Positions 7,794 to 17,085 of a stretch of 53,594 bases of DNA are shown piece by piece. The stretch covers positions 1 to 53,594 of the forward strand of contig CBDUMS010000011.1 in the NCBI GenBank assembly GCA_965368405.1, written 5' to 3'. The position numbers and the translations under genes were made by a program. This DNA is from S012-113 sp965368405. Lineage in GTDB: Bacteria; Bacteroidota; Bacteroidia; Cytophagales; Cyclobacteriaceae. Below the pieces are notes generated by a model, which was not told where the DNA came from, ran no database searches, and saw only the letters and a list, made by a program, of their open reading frames with translations. Position 1 is the first letter of the stretch. The number at the start of each line of letters is the position of its first letter.

Positions 7794-9710
7794 TTGATCC
7801 CGGATAATACCATAGCAGAAATAAAGAACCGACTTGATATTGAGGAGGTAGTATCGGACTTTGTGTCGTTAAAGCGCAAAGGTCAAAGCTTATGGGCTTG
7901 TTGTCCTTTTCATAACGAGAAAACGCCGTCCTTTTCAGTTTCTCCTGCCAAAGGCTTTTATAAATGTTTTGGCTGTGGTAAAGGGGGCGACTCCATAGAT
8001 TTTGTAATGGAGGTTGAGAAGCTCAATTACCTTGAAGCCTTAAGGTATTTGGCTAAAAAGTACGGAATAGAAATAAAGGAAGAAGAACTTACCCCGGATG
8101 AATTACGAGAGCAGTCGGAGCGAGAGAGTTTATTAATAGCCCTAAATTTTGCCAACGAATATTTTAAGAAAAACTTACATACAGGTTCTGAGGGGAAGGC
8201 TATTGGGTTAAGTTATTTTAAGGAACGAAAGATTTCTGATGAAATCGTTGAAAAGTTTGAGCTGGGCTATGCCGTAGATCAATGGGATGGATTACTGAAG
8301 GCAGCTAAAGAGGCAGGGCATACCACTGCTATATTAGAACAGGCCGGATTAGTAATCCCCAAGGATGATCGGCATTACGACAGGTTTAGAGGTAGAGTGA
8401 TTTTTCCAATTCATAATGTCTCAGGCCGAGTTGTAGCTTTTGGAGCGCGTGCACTTAAAAAGGATGATAAACCAAAATATATTAACTCACCTGAAACACC
8501 AGTTTACCATAAGAGTCAGATTTTATATGGCTTATATCAAGGAAAGCAGGCGATACGGCAACAAGAGAATTGTTATTTGGTAGAAGGTTATACTGATGTT
8601 ACCAGGTTACACCAGATAGGTATTGAAAATGTAGTGGCCTCTTCTGGCACCTCTCTAACGGTGGAACAGGTTGGACTAGTTGGCCGTTTCTCGAAACAAA
8701 TGACAGTTTTATTCGATGGTGACGCAGCAGGATTGAAAGCATCTCTGCGCGGTATCGATATCATCCTGGCCAATGGCCTCGATGTTAAGGTGGTGATGTT
8801 TCCGGAAGGGCATGATCCTGATAGCTATGCCCAGGAAGTAGGAGGTGCCGAGTTTAAAGAGTTTTTGGAAGAACAGGCCGAGGATTTTATACGCTTCAGG
8901 TTGAAATTGCTGGCAGCAGAAGCTGGTGATGACCCAACGAAAAAAGTGGCGGCCATTAAGGATGTTGTTCAAAGTATTGCTCAGATCAAAGACCAGGTAA
9001 AACGTTCGGTTTATCTGCAGGAAGCAAGTTCTATCTTGCAGATGGAGGAACGTGTTTTAGTTGGAGAATTGAATAAAACACTCTTAAAATCGTCAAAAGC
9101 TGTAGTGGCTCGCGAAATTCAGCCACCTCAGTCGGTTGCTCATCCGCAGGATGAGGCCGAAAAGGCATCTGGATATGATGTTCGAAGTATAATAGAGCAT
9201 CAGGAGAAAGAGAGCATTCGACTTCTGTTACGATACGGTGTTAATGAGCTGGTTAGCGGCAAGAAATTATACCAGTATTTGTTCAATGAGTTAGAGGAGG
9301 TAAGTTTTCTGAATCCAATTCATGCCGAAATACTGAATACATACAAGGAATTATTAAGCAGCGATACGGTAGTTGACGCCCAGTATTTTATAGATAATGG
9401 CAGTCCGGATGTACGCAAATTTGTTATCGATATCACCCATGATCGCCATCATGCTAGTAATTTATGGAACGACCGGTATAGAATCCAGGTTCCAGGCGAA
9501 GGCGAAAAAGACAGACTTGAAGGCACTGCTTACAGTAATGTATTACGATTGAAACAGCGCGTGGTAAGAAAACTGATTGAAGAAAATCTTGAAAAACTGA
9601 AATTTGCTAAAAGTAGCAGTGAACAGGAGCAAATTCAACGGATCCATCATGAGCTCAAGATGACGGAAAAAGAAATAGCACTCCGTCTTGGAAATGTAAT
9701 CATCAAATAA
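7794..9710 (+). CDS. dnaG: DNA primase DnaG
   Basis: A 638-residue bacterial primase that makes RNA primers at the replication fork. The N-terminal CHC2 zinc finger is C37/H40/C58/C61. The catalytic RNA polymerase core includes RFRGRVIFPI (197-206), and the Toprim motifs are EGYTD (264-268) and FDGDAAG (307-313). The roughly 430-638 region is the DnaB-binding helical tail. The start must be TTG at 7794: an in-frame TGA lies 18 nt upstream (7776-7778), there is no ATG between, and the next residues IPDNTIAEI align with the usual primase N-terminus. The gene is not next to rpsU or rpoD as in enteric bacteria. Confidence 0.97.
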   Translation: MIPDNTIAEIKNRLDIEEVVSDFVSLKRKGQSLWACCPFHNEKTPSFSVSPAKGFYKCFGCGKGGDSIDFVMEVEKLNYLEALRYLAKKYGIEIKEEELTPDELREQSERESLLIALNFANEYFKKNLHTGSEGKAIGLSYFKERKISDEIVEKFELGYAVDQWDGLLKAAKEAGHTTAILEQAGLVIPKDDRHYDRFRGRVIFPIHNVSGRVVAFGARALKKDDKPKYINSPETPVYHKSQILYGLYQGKQAIRQQENCYLVEGYTDVTRLHQIGIENVVASSGTSLTVEQVGLVGRFSKQMTVLFDGDAAGLKASLRGIDIILANGLDVKVVMFPEGHDPDSYAQEVGGAEFKEFLEEQAEDFIRFRLKLLAAEAGDDPTKKVAAIKDVVQSIAQIKDQVKRSVYLQEASSILQMEERVLVGELNKTLLKSSKAVVAREIQPPQSVAHPQDEAEKASGYDVRSIIEHQEKESIRLLLRYGVNELVSGKKLYQYLFNELEEVSFLNPIHAEILNTYKELLSSDTVVDAQYFIDNGSPDVRKFVIDITHDRHHASNLWNDRYRIQVPGEGEKDRLEGTAYSNVLRLKQRVVRKLIEENLEKLKFAKSSSEQEQIQRIHHELKMTEKEIALRLGNVIIK

Positions 9711-9774
9711 TCTAGATTCATTCCTAAAAGCCACTAGGGTTATCTTCACGAAATCAACATTTCAAGGGAACGTA

Positions 9775-9800
9775 TTTGTCTCCTTCAATTGTTATTTTTG
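9775..9800 (+). promoter_or_regulatory. Probable ribBA promoter (TAnnTTTG)
   Basis: TATTTTTG at 9793-9800 matches the Bacteroidota -7 consensus exactly. TTTG at 9775-9778 could be the upstream element, but a spacing of 14 bp is shorter than usual. A start a few bases after the -7 box would give a leader of about 10 nt before the ATG at 9817. Confidence 0.45.
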
Positions 9801-9816
9801 CAGAAAAGAAGCATAA

Positions 9817-11031
9817 ATGGCAGACATTAAGTTAGACAGTATAGAAGAAGCAATAAAAGCAATCCAGGCAGGAGAAGTAATTATTGTGGTAGACGACGAG
9901 GATAGGGAGAATGAAGGCGACTTTATCTGTGCTGCCGAAAAAGTAACACCTGAGATTGTGAATTTCATGGCCACTCATGGCAGGGGACTAATTTGTGCTC
10001 CATTGGTCGAGGATAGATGTGATGCATTGGAATTAGATCTGATGGTTGGAAAAAACACCGCTCTACATGAAACGCCGTTTACCGTTTCGGTAGATTTAAT
10101 AGGGCATGGATGTACCACGGGAATATCTGCTTCTGATCGGGCAAAAACAATCTTAGCGCTTGTCGATGAAAGCACGACACCTGAAGAACTTGGCAGACCG
10201 GGTCATATTTTTCCACTTAAAGCTAAAAAGGGTGGTGTTTTACGTCGAACGGGTCATACAGAGGCCGCTATAGATCTTGCAAGACTAGCGGGCTTACAAC
10301 CAGCAGGCGTTTTGGTTGAGATTATGAACGAAGACGGCTCTATGGCACGGCTTCCTGATCTGATGGATGTGAAGGAGCGTTTCAATTTAAAGCTTGTGTC
10401 GATTAAAGATCTTATCGAGTACCGGATTGGTAAGGAGTCGCTAATAAATCGTGAGGTTTCAGTGAATATGCCAACAGAGTATGGCGATTTCGAGCTGACT
10501 GCCTTTGAGCAGAAGACAACGAGTGAGGTTCACATGGCGTTGGTGAAAGGAAAATGGGATAAAGACGAACCGATACTTGTCCGCGTACACTCTTCTTGTG
10601 CCACAGGAGATATTTTCGGATCCTGTCGTTGCGATTGTGGATCTCAACTTCATGAGGCAATGCGTATGGTAAACGAAGCTGGCAAAGGTGTAGTCCTTTA
10701 TATGAATCAAGAGGGCCGAGGTATAGGTCTAATGAATAAACTGCATGCCTATAAACTTCAAGAAGAAGGCAGAGATACAGTGGAAGCTAATATTGAATTA
10801 GGCTTTAAAATGGATCACCGCGACTATGGAGTTGGAGCACAAATTTTAAGAAGCCTTGGTGTTAGTAAAATCAACCTTATCTCAAATAACCCTAAAAAAA
10901 GAATTGGACTGATGGGTTATGGCCTGGAAATTGTGGATACTACCGCGATAGAAATTACTCCTAATAAGCATAATGTGAACTACCTGCAGACCAAGCGGGA
11001 TAAAATGGGACATGATATATTAAAGAAATGA
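9817..11031 (+). CDS. ribBA: Bifunctional DHBP synthase / GTP cyclohydrolase II
   Basis: A 404-residue fusion that supplies both precursors of riboflavin. The N-terminal half (to about 200) is 3,4-dihydroxy-2-butanone 4-phosphate synthase, with DDEDRENEGDF (acidic metal loop, about 26-36) and RTGHTEAAIDLARLAG. The C-terminal half is GTP cyclohydrolase II, with the three zinc cysteines in HSSCATGDIFGSCRCDCG and NQEGRGIGL for GTP binding. The length equals typical RibBA. The next gene overlaps its stop by 4 bp (ATGA), so the two are translationally coupled. No FMN riboswitch is seen in the 106 bp upstream. Confidence 0.96.
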   Translation: MADIKLDSIEEAIKAIQAGEVIIVVDDEDRENEGDFICAAEKVTPEIVNFMATHGRGLICAPLVEDRCDALELDLMVGKNTALHETPFTVSVDLIGHGCTTGISASDRAKTILALVDESTTPEELGRPGHIFPLKAKKGGVLRRTGHTEAAIDLARLAGLQPAGVLVEIMNEDGSMARLPDLMDVKERFNLKLVSIKDLIEYRIGKESLINREVSVNMPTEYGDFELTAFEQKTTSEVHMALVKGKWDKDEPILVRVHSSCATGDIFGSCRCDCGSQLHEAMRMVNEAGKGVVLYMNQEGRGIGLMNKLHAYKLQEEGRDTVEANIELGFKMDHRDYGVGAQILRSLGVSKINLISNNPKKRIGLMGYGLEIVDTTAIEITPNKHNVNYLQTKRDKMGHDILKK

Positions 11032-11642
11032 AAAGGTTCGTCTTACTTGTCGTTCTAACGCTAATCGGGCTAAGCAGCTATGCTCAGCAGTTTCCCTCCG
11101 ATGTATGGCACGATGGTAAGCTCGTCCTCGTTAATGAGGATACCCTGGTAGGGAAGCTAAAATATGATATGACCCGAGATATTGTTCAGGTCGATATCGA
11201 CGGAAAGTTATATGCCCACGGGGCAAAAAGCATATTTTATTTTAAGCTGTACGACGCTACCCTTGAAACATTTCGTGAGTTCTATGTTCTGCCTTACGGC
11301 TTAGTAACAAGCTATAAAGCACCGGTAATCTTCGAAGTTCTTGTTGAGGGCAACTTGTCTTTATTGAGTAGGGAGTATGTTTCTACAAAAAGTGTTCAAA
11401 ATAATAACCCATATAATATGGGGGCGTTTCCATCTTATCAAATGGACGTTTTAGCTTATGACTACTATTTTCTTGACAGAAAGGGCAATATCACACCATA
11501 TACCATGAAGAAGCGAGACTTAATGAATGCCCTCGCACAACGACAATCTCAGGTAACTGAGTATATTAAGGCGAATAGGTTAAAGTACGATCGTCGTAAT
11601 GATTTAATTCGTATAATCGCATTCTACAACGCCTTGCTTTAA
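11028..11642 (+). CDS. Conserved secreted protein of unknown function
   Basis: A 204-residue protein with a Sec signal peptide (MKR, hydrophobic core, cleavage near SYAQQ). The mature part is rich in beta-strand-like alternation and tyrosine, begins WHDGKLVLVNEDTLVGKLKY and has no enzyme motif I recognise. Start is fixed by the ATGA overlap with ribBA; surE follows after 16 bp, so the three genes are likely one transcript. A periplasmic or outer-membrane-associated role is likely, but no function should be assigned. Confidence 0.8.
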   Translation: MKRFVLLVVLTLIGLSSYAQQFPSDVWHDGKLVLVNEDTLVGKLKYDMTRDIVQVDIDGKLYAHGAKSIFYFKLYDATLETFREFYVLPYGLVTSYKAPVIFEVLVEGNLSLLSREYVSTKSVQNNNPYNMGAFPSYQMDVLAYDYYFLDRKGNITPYTMKKRDLMNALAQRQSQVTEYIKANRLKYDRRNDLIRIIAFYNALL

Positions 11643-11658
11643 TCATAATTATATTTCA

Positions 11659-12429
11659 ATGTCTCGACCTCTTATTTTAGTTTCAAACGATGATGGTATT
11701 ACTGCGCCCGGTATAAGGCACCTTGTGAATGTGATGGCAAAAATCGGAGATGTGGTTGTGGTTGCACCTGATGCACCACAGTCGGGGATGGGACATGCGG
11801 TTACCATAGGTAATACGCTTCGACTTACTGAAGTAGATATATTCCCCAATGCCGACGCCTATAAATGCTCAGGAACACCAGCAGATTGCGTGAAGATAGC
11901 AAAGCATTTTGTTCTTAAAGACCGCAGGCCAGATTTGGTGGTAAGCGGAATTAATCACGGCAGCAATACGTCCATTAGCGTGTTATATTCTGGTACAATG
12001 AGCGCCGCTATTGAAGCAGCATTAGAAGGAATGTCAGCGATTGGATTCTCACTTTGTGATTATGCTTCAGACGCCGATTTTTCGCATACGCTCGAACATG
12101 TTGAGCAGATTGCAAGACAGGCTCTGGAAAAAGGTGTGCCTAAAGGAGTAGCTTTAAATGTAAACTTCCCGCCAAGGCAAAATGAAAAAATTAAAGGTAT
12201 GAAGGTCTGTCGTCAAGCTAATGCCAAATGGGAAGAAGAATTCGACCAGCGATTCGATCCTAATGGTAGACGCTATTTCTGGATGGCCGGGAATTTTGTA
12301 AACTTCGATAAAGGTGAAGATAACGACGAATGGGCTATCGCTAATAACTACATTTCTATTGTGCCTGTAAAATATGATCTAACCGCAAATCATGCGATTG
12401 TTAGATTGAATGAGGAGTGGGATCTCTAA
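11659..12429 (+). CDS. surE: 5'-nucleotidase SurE
   Basis: A 256-residue SurE-family metal-dependent nucleotidase, which removes phosphate from nucleoside 5'- and 3'-monophosphates and is linked to stationary-phase survival. Family marks are the N-terminal metal motif SNDDG (N10, D11, D12), VAPDAPQSGMGHAVT, and SGINHGSN followed by YSGTMSAAIEA. Length is normal. It is the third gene after ribBA and a secreted protein. Its stop overlaps the end of the convergent 59-residue gene by 4 bp. Confidence 0.95.
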   Translation: MSRPLILVSNDDGITAPGIRHLVNVMAKIGDVVVVAPDAPQSGMGHAVTIGNTLRLTEVDIFPNADAYKCSGTPADCVKIAKHFVLKDRRPDLVVSGINHGSNTSISVLYSGTMSAAIEAALEGMSAIGFSLCDYASDADFSHTLEHVEQIARQALEKGVPKGVALNVNFPPRQNEKIKGMKVCRQANAKWEEEFDQRFDPNGRRYFWMAGNFVNFDKGEDNDEWAIANNYISIVPVKYDLTANHAIVRLNEEWDL

Positions 12430-12605
12430 ACTTTCTTCTTACCCTGTTTTCTGATGAAATCGTAAGTAAGCGAATGCTGTAATCCAGCCGCTACGATCAA
12501 GGTACCAAACAGGTAGGAGTAATTTTCGGTATCGCTAAACCAGTACGAGCATAGTAAAATTACGGCTGCCCATATAACCGCATTAATTATTAATAGTTTT
12601 CTCAT
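12426..12605 (-). CDS. Small membrane protein (59 aa), last gene of the efflux operon
   Basis: A short ORF from the ATG at 12605 to TAG at 12426-12428. It begins MRKLLIINAVIWAAVILLCS, followed by YWFSDTENYSYLFGTLIVAAG, giving two hydrophobic segments (about 3-21 and 30-44) and a basic tail ending IRKQGKKKV. It starts 15 nt downstream of the TolC-like gene on the same strand and ends exactly against surE, so it fills an otherwise empty slot. The two-helix hairpin topology and operon position suggest a small inner-membrane accessory protein. No family is recognised and no function is proposed. Confidence 0.65.
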   Translation of the reverse strand: MRKLLIINAVIWAAVILLCSYWFSDTENYSYLFGTLIVAAGLQHSLTYDFIRKQGKKKV

Positions 12606-12620
12606 TACTCTTTTTTAGGT

Positions 12621-13949
12621 TTAGAAATCGGCATCCATTAAATCGCCGCTTAACTGGAAGAGGGCAAGTTCGGCAACTTTAGCACTATATTTAGCCTGAT
12701 TATAATTCAATTCGGCATTAAGTAAGTTAAGTTGTGCCTGGCGAAATTCAATTGAGGTGATTTGGCCTAAACCATACTGCTCTACTGTTCTATCGAAATT
12801 GAGCTTATTCGTACGTAAGTTAGTGCGTTCGGCTTCTTTTACAAAAAGTGCCGTCTGATAAATATTCCATGCATTGCTAACATTTCGAGAAATATTTAAT
12901 TCCGCCTGTTCGAGCAGAACCGTTTGGTTTTCCATGTTTATTTTCGAGTTCTGTCTGCGTACATTTGTAGCACCGCCATCGAAGATATTCCAATTTAAGC
13001 TTGCGCCCACACTAGGGCCCTGAAAGCGCTGTTTATCAGCGAAAGAGGTTGGTCCTAAATCATTAAATGCTGTACTATACCCTGCCGAAAATCCAAGCGA
13101 TGGAATACGAGCAGCGCTTGTTGATTTAATATTATACTCGGCGTTACGTAAGCTACTTTGTGCCAATAAAATATTAACGTTATTAATACTAGCCTTTTCT
13201 TTCAAGGTCTCAAAATATATGTTTTCTGCATAAGCTACCGCGGTGTCTACTGCATATGTAATGTTTACATCGCGACCCAGAAGTAGGTTGAGGTTACGCT
13301 TCTCATTGTCTAGCTGTTGCACAATGGTAAGGTAGTTTATGCTGTCCGTATTATAATCGACCTCAGCATTAAGGACATCTAAACGCGTACTTTGACCATA
13401 ATCGTAAGCATATTTTGACCTGAGCAGTCTTTCGCGCGAAATATCTAGGGTCTGGCGCTGGTTAATTTCGTTTTCAGTTAACCGTGCAACCTCATAATAG
13501 CCAGCAAAAATACTTACCAGCGAAGTCTCTATTACTTGGCGAGCCTGAAGCTCACTTATGTTATAGTTCTCTTTTAACGAGCGAAAGATATTGGATCTGC
13601 CTAAACCATTGAAGATTGTATAATTCAAGTTAATAGAGCCGTTATACCGTGCCGTATTAACCCCATCAGTTTGTCTTACCGTGCCATCCTGAAATGTTAA
13701 TTCTGTATCGGTCATAGAAAAATTCGCAGAACCGGCCGCGGAGATTGTAGGAAGATAATTGCTGTTCTGCACACTAGCATTGTTCTTTGCAATAGCCACA
13801 TTATTATCTGCAACACGAATGTCGAAGTTATTCTCTAAGGCAATTTTAACGGCCTCATCCTTTCTAAGTAATTCCTGCGCCAGAGTAGTGTGCCACCCTA
13901 ATAATATGCCCAGAATAAATATTGGTAGTTTATGCAAGGTCAAATTCAT
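12621..13949 (-). CDS. TolC-like outer-membrane efflux channel
   Basis: A 442-residue outer membrane efflux protein with a signal peptide (cleavage near TLAQE, about residue 25). The TolC pattern of two internally repeated long helical and strand halves is visible: LENNFDIRVADNNVAIAKN near 37-55, QSSLRNAEYNIKSTSAARIPSLGFSAGYS in the second half, and GLGQITSIEFRQAQLNLLNAELNYNQAKY near the C-terminus. It provides the exit duct for the RND pump. Its start overlaps the end of the pump gene by 20 bp, so translation is probably coupled. Confidence 0.9.
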   Translation of the reverse strand: MNLTLHKLPIFILGILLGWHTTLAQELLRKDEAVKIALENNFDIRVADNNVAIAKNNASVQNSNYLPTISAAGSANFSMTDTELTFQDGTVRQTDGVNTARYNGSINLNYTIFNGLGRSNIFRSLKENYNISELQARQVIETSLVSIFAGYYEVARLTENEINQRQTLDISRERLLRSKYAYDYGQSTRLDVLNAEVDYNTDSINYLTIVQQLDNEKRNLNLLLGRDVNITYAVDTAVAYAENIYFETLKEKASINNVNILLAQSSLRNAEYNIKSTSAARIPSLGFSAGYSTAFNDLGPTSFADKQRFQGPSVGASLNWNIFDGGATNVRRQNSKINMENQTVLLEQAELNISRNVSNAWNIYQTALFVKEAERTNLRTNKLNFDRTVEQYGLGQITSIEFRQAQLNLLNAELNYNQAKYSAKVAELALFQLSGDLMDADF

Positions 13950-16900
13950 TTTCTTGTTCTTTAATTGCTCTTTCTACTTCTTCTTTGGTTGGTTTTACAC
14001 CGCTGAAAAGCCATTGCCAATAGACTTTAAAGTTGTTTCCTGCTGACAACATCAGAGGCAACATTACTAAGGTTAATACCGTCGAGATAATAATGCCATA
14101 GGCAATGGAAATCGCCATAGGTATTAAGAACTGTGCCTGACGACTCGTCTCAAAGATTAAAGGTGCTAAACCAGCTACGGTAGTAACGGAAGTAAGGAAA
14201 ATTGCTCTAAACCTCGATTTGCCTGCAGCATACAGGGCATCGTCGTACGCCATGCCTTCTTTCAGGTAGCCATTTAGCTTGCCGATTAACACCAATCCGT
14301 CGTTCACCACAATTCCTATCAGGGCGATAATTCCTAGGAAGGATAGCATGTTTACAGAGAAGCCATGAAGCCAGTGACCCCAAGCAACTCCAATTAAGCT
14401 AAATGGAACCATTAGTAGAAGGAGTAGTGGTTGGCTAAAAGACCTGAACGTAAAGGCGATTATAGCGTAGATAAAAAAGATAATGATGGGTAAAACACCA
14501 CCAGCCGAAGAAGATGTTTTTTGTGCTTCGCGATTCTGCCCTTCGAATACCGCCGTAACGTTGGGGTAATTTGCCTGAATAACAGGAAGCATTTCTTCCT
14601 TGATTTGGGCCTGAATTTCAGTGGCACTATTCTTCGGGTTTTTTAAGTCGGCATCAATGCGTATTTCTCGCTTCCCATCAAGGTGATTAATAGCGATCTC
14701 ACCCCTAGCTATTTCGTAATTTGCGATTTCACGCAAGGGCACCCGTTCGCCGGTAGGGCTCACTACTCGCATATCATCAAGATTTTTTAACGATGAGCGC
14801 TCACCTTTTTCGTAACGCACCCACACGCGAATTTCATCACGCCGTCGCTGAAAACGCTGTGCTTGAAAGCCGAAAAAACCACTTCGAACCTGATTAATAA
14901 CATTATTTAGCTGGAATCCCATGGCATAGGCATTGTCTTTAAGGCTTATTTTGATCTCCTTTATTCCTTCCGGGTCATTATCTGCTACGTCTTTTAAGAG
15001 GGCATTATTATTTAGAGCATCTTTAAGGATTTCTTTTGCTCCCTTAAGTTCTTCAATGCTATTACTTATAAGAGAGACTGAAACAGGCTTGCCACCAAAA
15101 TTTCCTCCCGAGCCAAAAGTTACACTCTCGGCACCATTGATTGTTCCAACCTTCTCATTTATAGCGGTCGAAATCGCAAAAGAAGGAAAATCGCGTTCCT
15201 CGCCGGGTAAAAGGTTTATGTTGAGTGAGCCATTGGATGTGCCCGGCCCGACTCGTTTAATGATATTTTGTATTACTTGCTTACTGCCTGTTTGCCTTTG
15301 GGTAAATTCATCATTCACGGCCCAGGCTGCCTCCTCAATAACAGAGATTAATGAATCGGTAATCCTTTCGTTGGTTCCTTGGGGCATTTTTAAGGAGATA
15401 CTTACTCGATCACTCGCTATCTGAGGAAAGAAGGTGAAGCGTATAATGCCTCCGCTAAAGGAACCCATGGTGAGCAGAAGCAGGGTAATAGGAATGGCGA
15501 AACCAAGTAATTTATTCTTTAAAAAGAATTTTAGATAGGGGCCATAAAGCTTGTCGCGCATCCAGCTCATGAATTGATCGGCATATTTATTAAACCAATA
15601 TGCTTTTTGATCTGCCGTTATAGCCTTGGAGTGGGCCACGTGAGATGGAAGAATGATTAACGCCTCAATAAGTGATATTCCAAGCGTTAAGATTACCACA
15701 ACAGCTACTTCACCAAAAAACTCACCAACCCGGCCTTCTAAAAAGAAAAAGGTTGAGAAGGCTACTAAGGTCGTTAAGATAGCGGAAACAATTGCCGGCA
15801 TTACTTCCATTGTACCATCGATAGCCGCCCGAATCGGATTTTTGCCCTTCTCATGATGATGATAAATGTTTTCTGCAATTACGATACCATCATCCACCAG
15901 TATACCAATCACGATTATCATCCCAAAGAGGGATAGTACGTTAATAGTTACTCCAAACTGATCTGCAAAAATGAACATGCCCAGGAAGGAGATTGGTAGC
16001 CCAAAGGCCACCCAGAAAGCAAGTCTAGGTTTTAGAAATAAGGCAAGAAAGAATAATACCAATGCCATACCTTGCGCCGCATTAGTCATTAAGAGCTTAG
16101 TTCTTTGAACGATTGTGATAGAAGCATCTCGCGTAATATCAAGCCGTACGCCATCGTGGCTGGCATTGAATTCTTCGATATATTCTTTCGTGGTATTGGC
16201 TACAGTAATTAGATCTTCAGAGTTTGTGGTATTAACCTGGATACGCACCGAAGGCTTACCATTAAAATAAGATCTATCGGGGTTTTCAGACCATTTATCG
16301 GTGACATTGGCTATATCGCGCAAGCGGATCATATTACCGTTAGGTTCGGCCTTTACAATAATATAATCTAGTTCATCACCGTAATAGGAGCGATTATTAA
16401 CACGAATCAGATATTCTTCGGCCGCCGTTTTAATAGACCCTCCTGTAACGAGGATGTTCGTCGAGGAAATCGCTTGAGCTACTTCCTGAAAAGTAAGGTT
16501 ATACGCTCTAAGCTTATCTTCACTTACTGCAATTTCAATCTCCTCTGCAGGATAGCCAGATACTTCTACCTGAGAGATGCCATCTTTAGCTCGTAGATCT
16601 GTCTCTATATCGCGCCCAATTGCTTTTAATGATTTTAAAGAAATATTATCTCCATTCACCACGAAACTTATGGCCTCTGTACGAAATATGTCTTTCGAGA
16701 TAACAGGAGGCTCCATACCAACGGGAAAAGAAGGAACCCGATCAACAGCATTTTTAATATCAGCCAGAACAACGTCTACATCATAACCCTTTAAGATTTC
16801 TACACGTACTGAGGCCGAATTTTCTGAAGAGACTGAGGTGAATCGTTCAACCCCAATCAGGCCTCTTATATTATCCTCAATTTTCAGGACAATGCCTTCT

Positions 16901-17082
16901 TCCATCTCTTGCGGCGAAGCCCCCGGATAGGCAACACTAATGTTAACTACACGAGATTCATTTAAGGGGAAGAACGATGATTTTAAACTAAATACACCAC
17001 CGATTCCAAGGATGATAAATGCCAAAATGAGAACATTGGCAGCTACAGGATACTTTATAAAATGGGTAATTACACTCCTCAT
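13930..17082 (-). CDS. RND efflux pump inner-membrane subunit
   Basis: A 1050-residue AcrB/MdtB-like permease with two six-helix blocks and two large periplasmic loops. Transmembrane helix 4 keeps the proton-relay pair (D397-D398 in GILVDDGIVIAEN). In the matching helix of the second half the sequence is GIVVNDGLVLIGKLN, so the lysine that AcrB carries there is replaced by an Asn-Asp pair; this is common in other RND branches. It uses proton motive force to expel drugs, lipids or other amphiphiles through the adaptor and TolC-like channel encoded next to it. The substrate is unknown. It lies 3 nt after the adaptor gene. Confidence 0.93.
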   Translation of the reverse strand: MRSVITHFIKYPVAANVLILAFIILGIGGVFSLKSSFFPLNESRVVNISVAYPGASPQEMEEGIVLKIEDNIRGLIGVERFTSVSSENSASVRVEILKGYDVDVVLADIKNAVDRVPSFPVGMEPPVISKDIFRTEAISFVVNGDNISLKSLKAIGRDIETDLRAKDGISQVEVSGYPAEEIEIAVSEDKLRAYNLTFQEVAQAISSTNILVTGGSIKTAAEEYLIRVNNRSYYGDELDYIIVKAEPNGNMIRLRDIANVTDKWSENPDRSYFNGKPSVRIQVNTTNSEDLITVANTTKEYIEEFNASHDGVRLDITRDASITIVQRTKLLMTNAAQGMALVLFFLALFLKPRLAFWVAFGLPISFLGMFIFADQFGVTINVLSLFGMIIVIGILVDDGIVIAENIYHHHEKGKNPIRAAIDGTMEVMPAIVSAILTTLVAFSTFFFLEGRVGEFFGEVAVVVILTLGISLIEALIILPSHVAHSKAITADQKAYWFNKYADQFMSWMRDKLYGPYLKFFLKNKLLGFAIPITLLLLTMGSFSGGIIRFTFFPQIASDRVSISLKMPQGTNERITDSLISVIEEAAWAVNDEFTQRQTGSKQVIQNIIKRVGPGTSNGSLNINLLPGEERDFPSFAISTAINEKVGTINGAESVTFGSGGNFGGKPVSVSLISNSIEELKGAKEILKDALNNNALLKDVADNDPEGIKEIKISLKDNAYAMGFQLNNVINQVRSGFFGFQAQRFQRRRDEIRVWVRYEKGERSSLKNLDDMRVVSPTGERVPLREIANYEIARGEIAINHLDGKREIRIDADLKNPKNSATEIQAQIKEEMLPVIQANYPNVTAVFEGQNREAQKTSSSAGGVLPIIIFFIYAIIAFTFRSFSQPLLLLLMVPFSLIGVAWGHWLHGFSVNMLSFLGIIALIGIVVNDGLVLIGKLNGYLKEGMAYDDALYAAGKSRFRAIFLTSVTTVAGLAPLIFETSRQAQFLIPMAISIAYGIIISTVLTLVMLPLMLSAGNNFKVYWQWLFSGVKPTKEEVERAIKEQENEFDLA

Positions 17083-17085
17083 ATC

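Noticed and set aside
9711..9816. FMN riboswitch in front of ribBA
   Set aside because: The 106-bp gap lacks the conserved RFN blocks and is too short for the full aptamer.
14933..15424. 163-codon open frame on the plus strand inside the RND pump gene
   Set aside because: It is antisense to a strongly conserved pump sequence, has serine/leucine/proline-biased content and no family resemblance.
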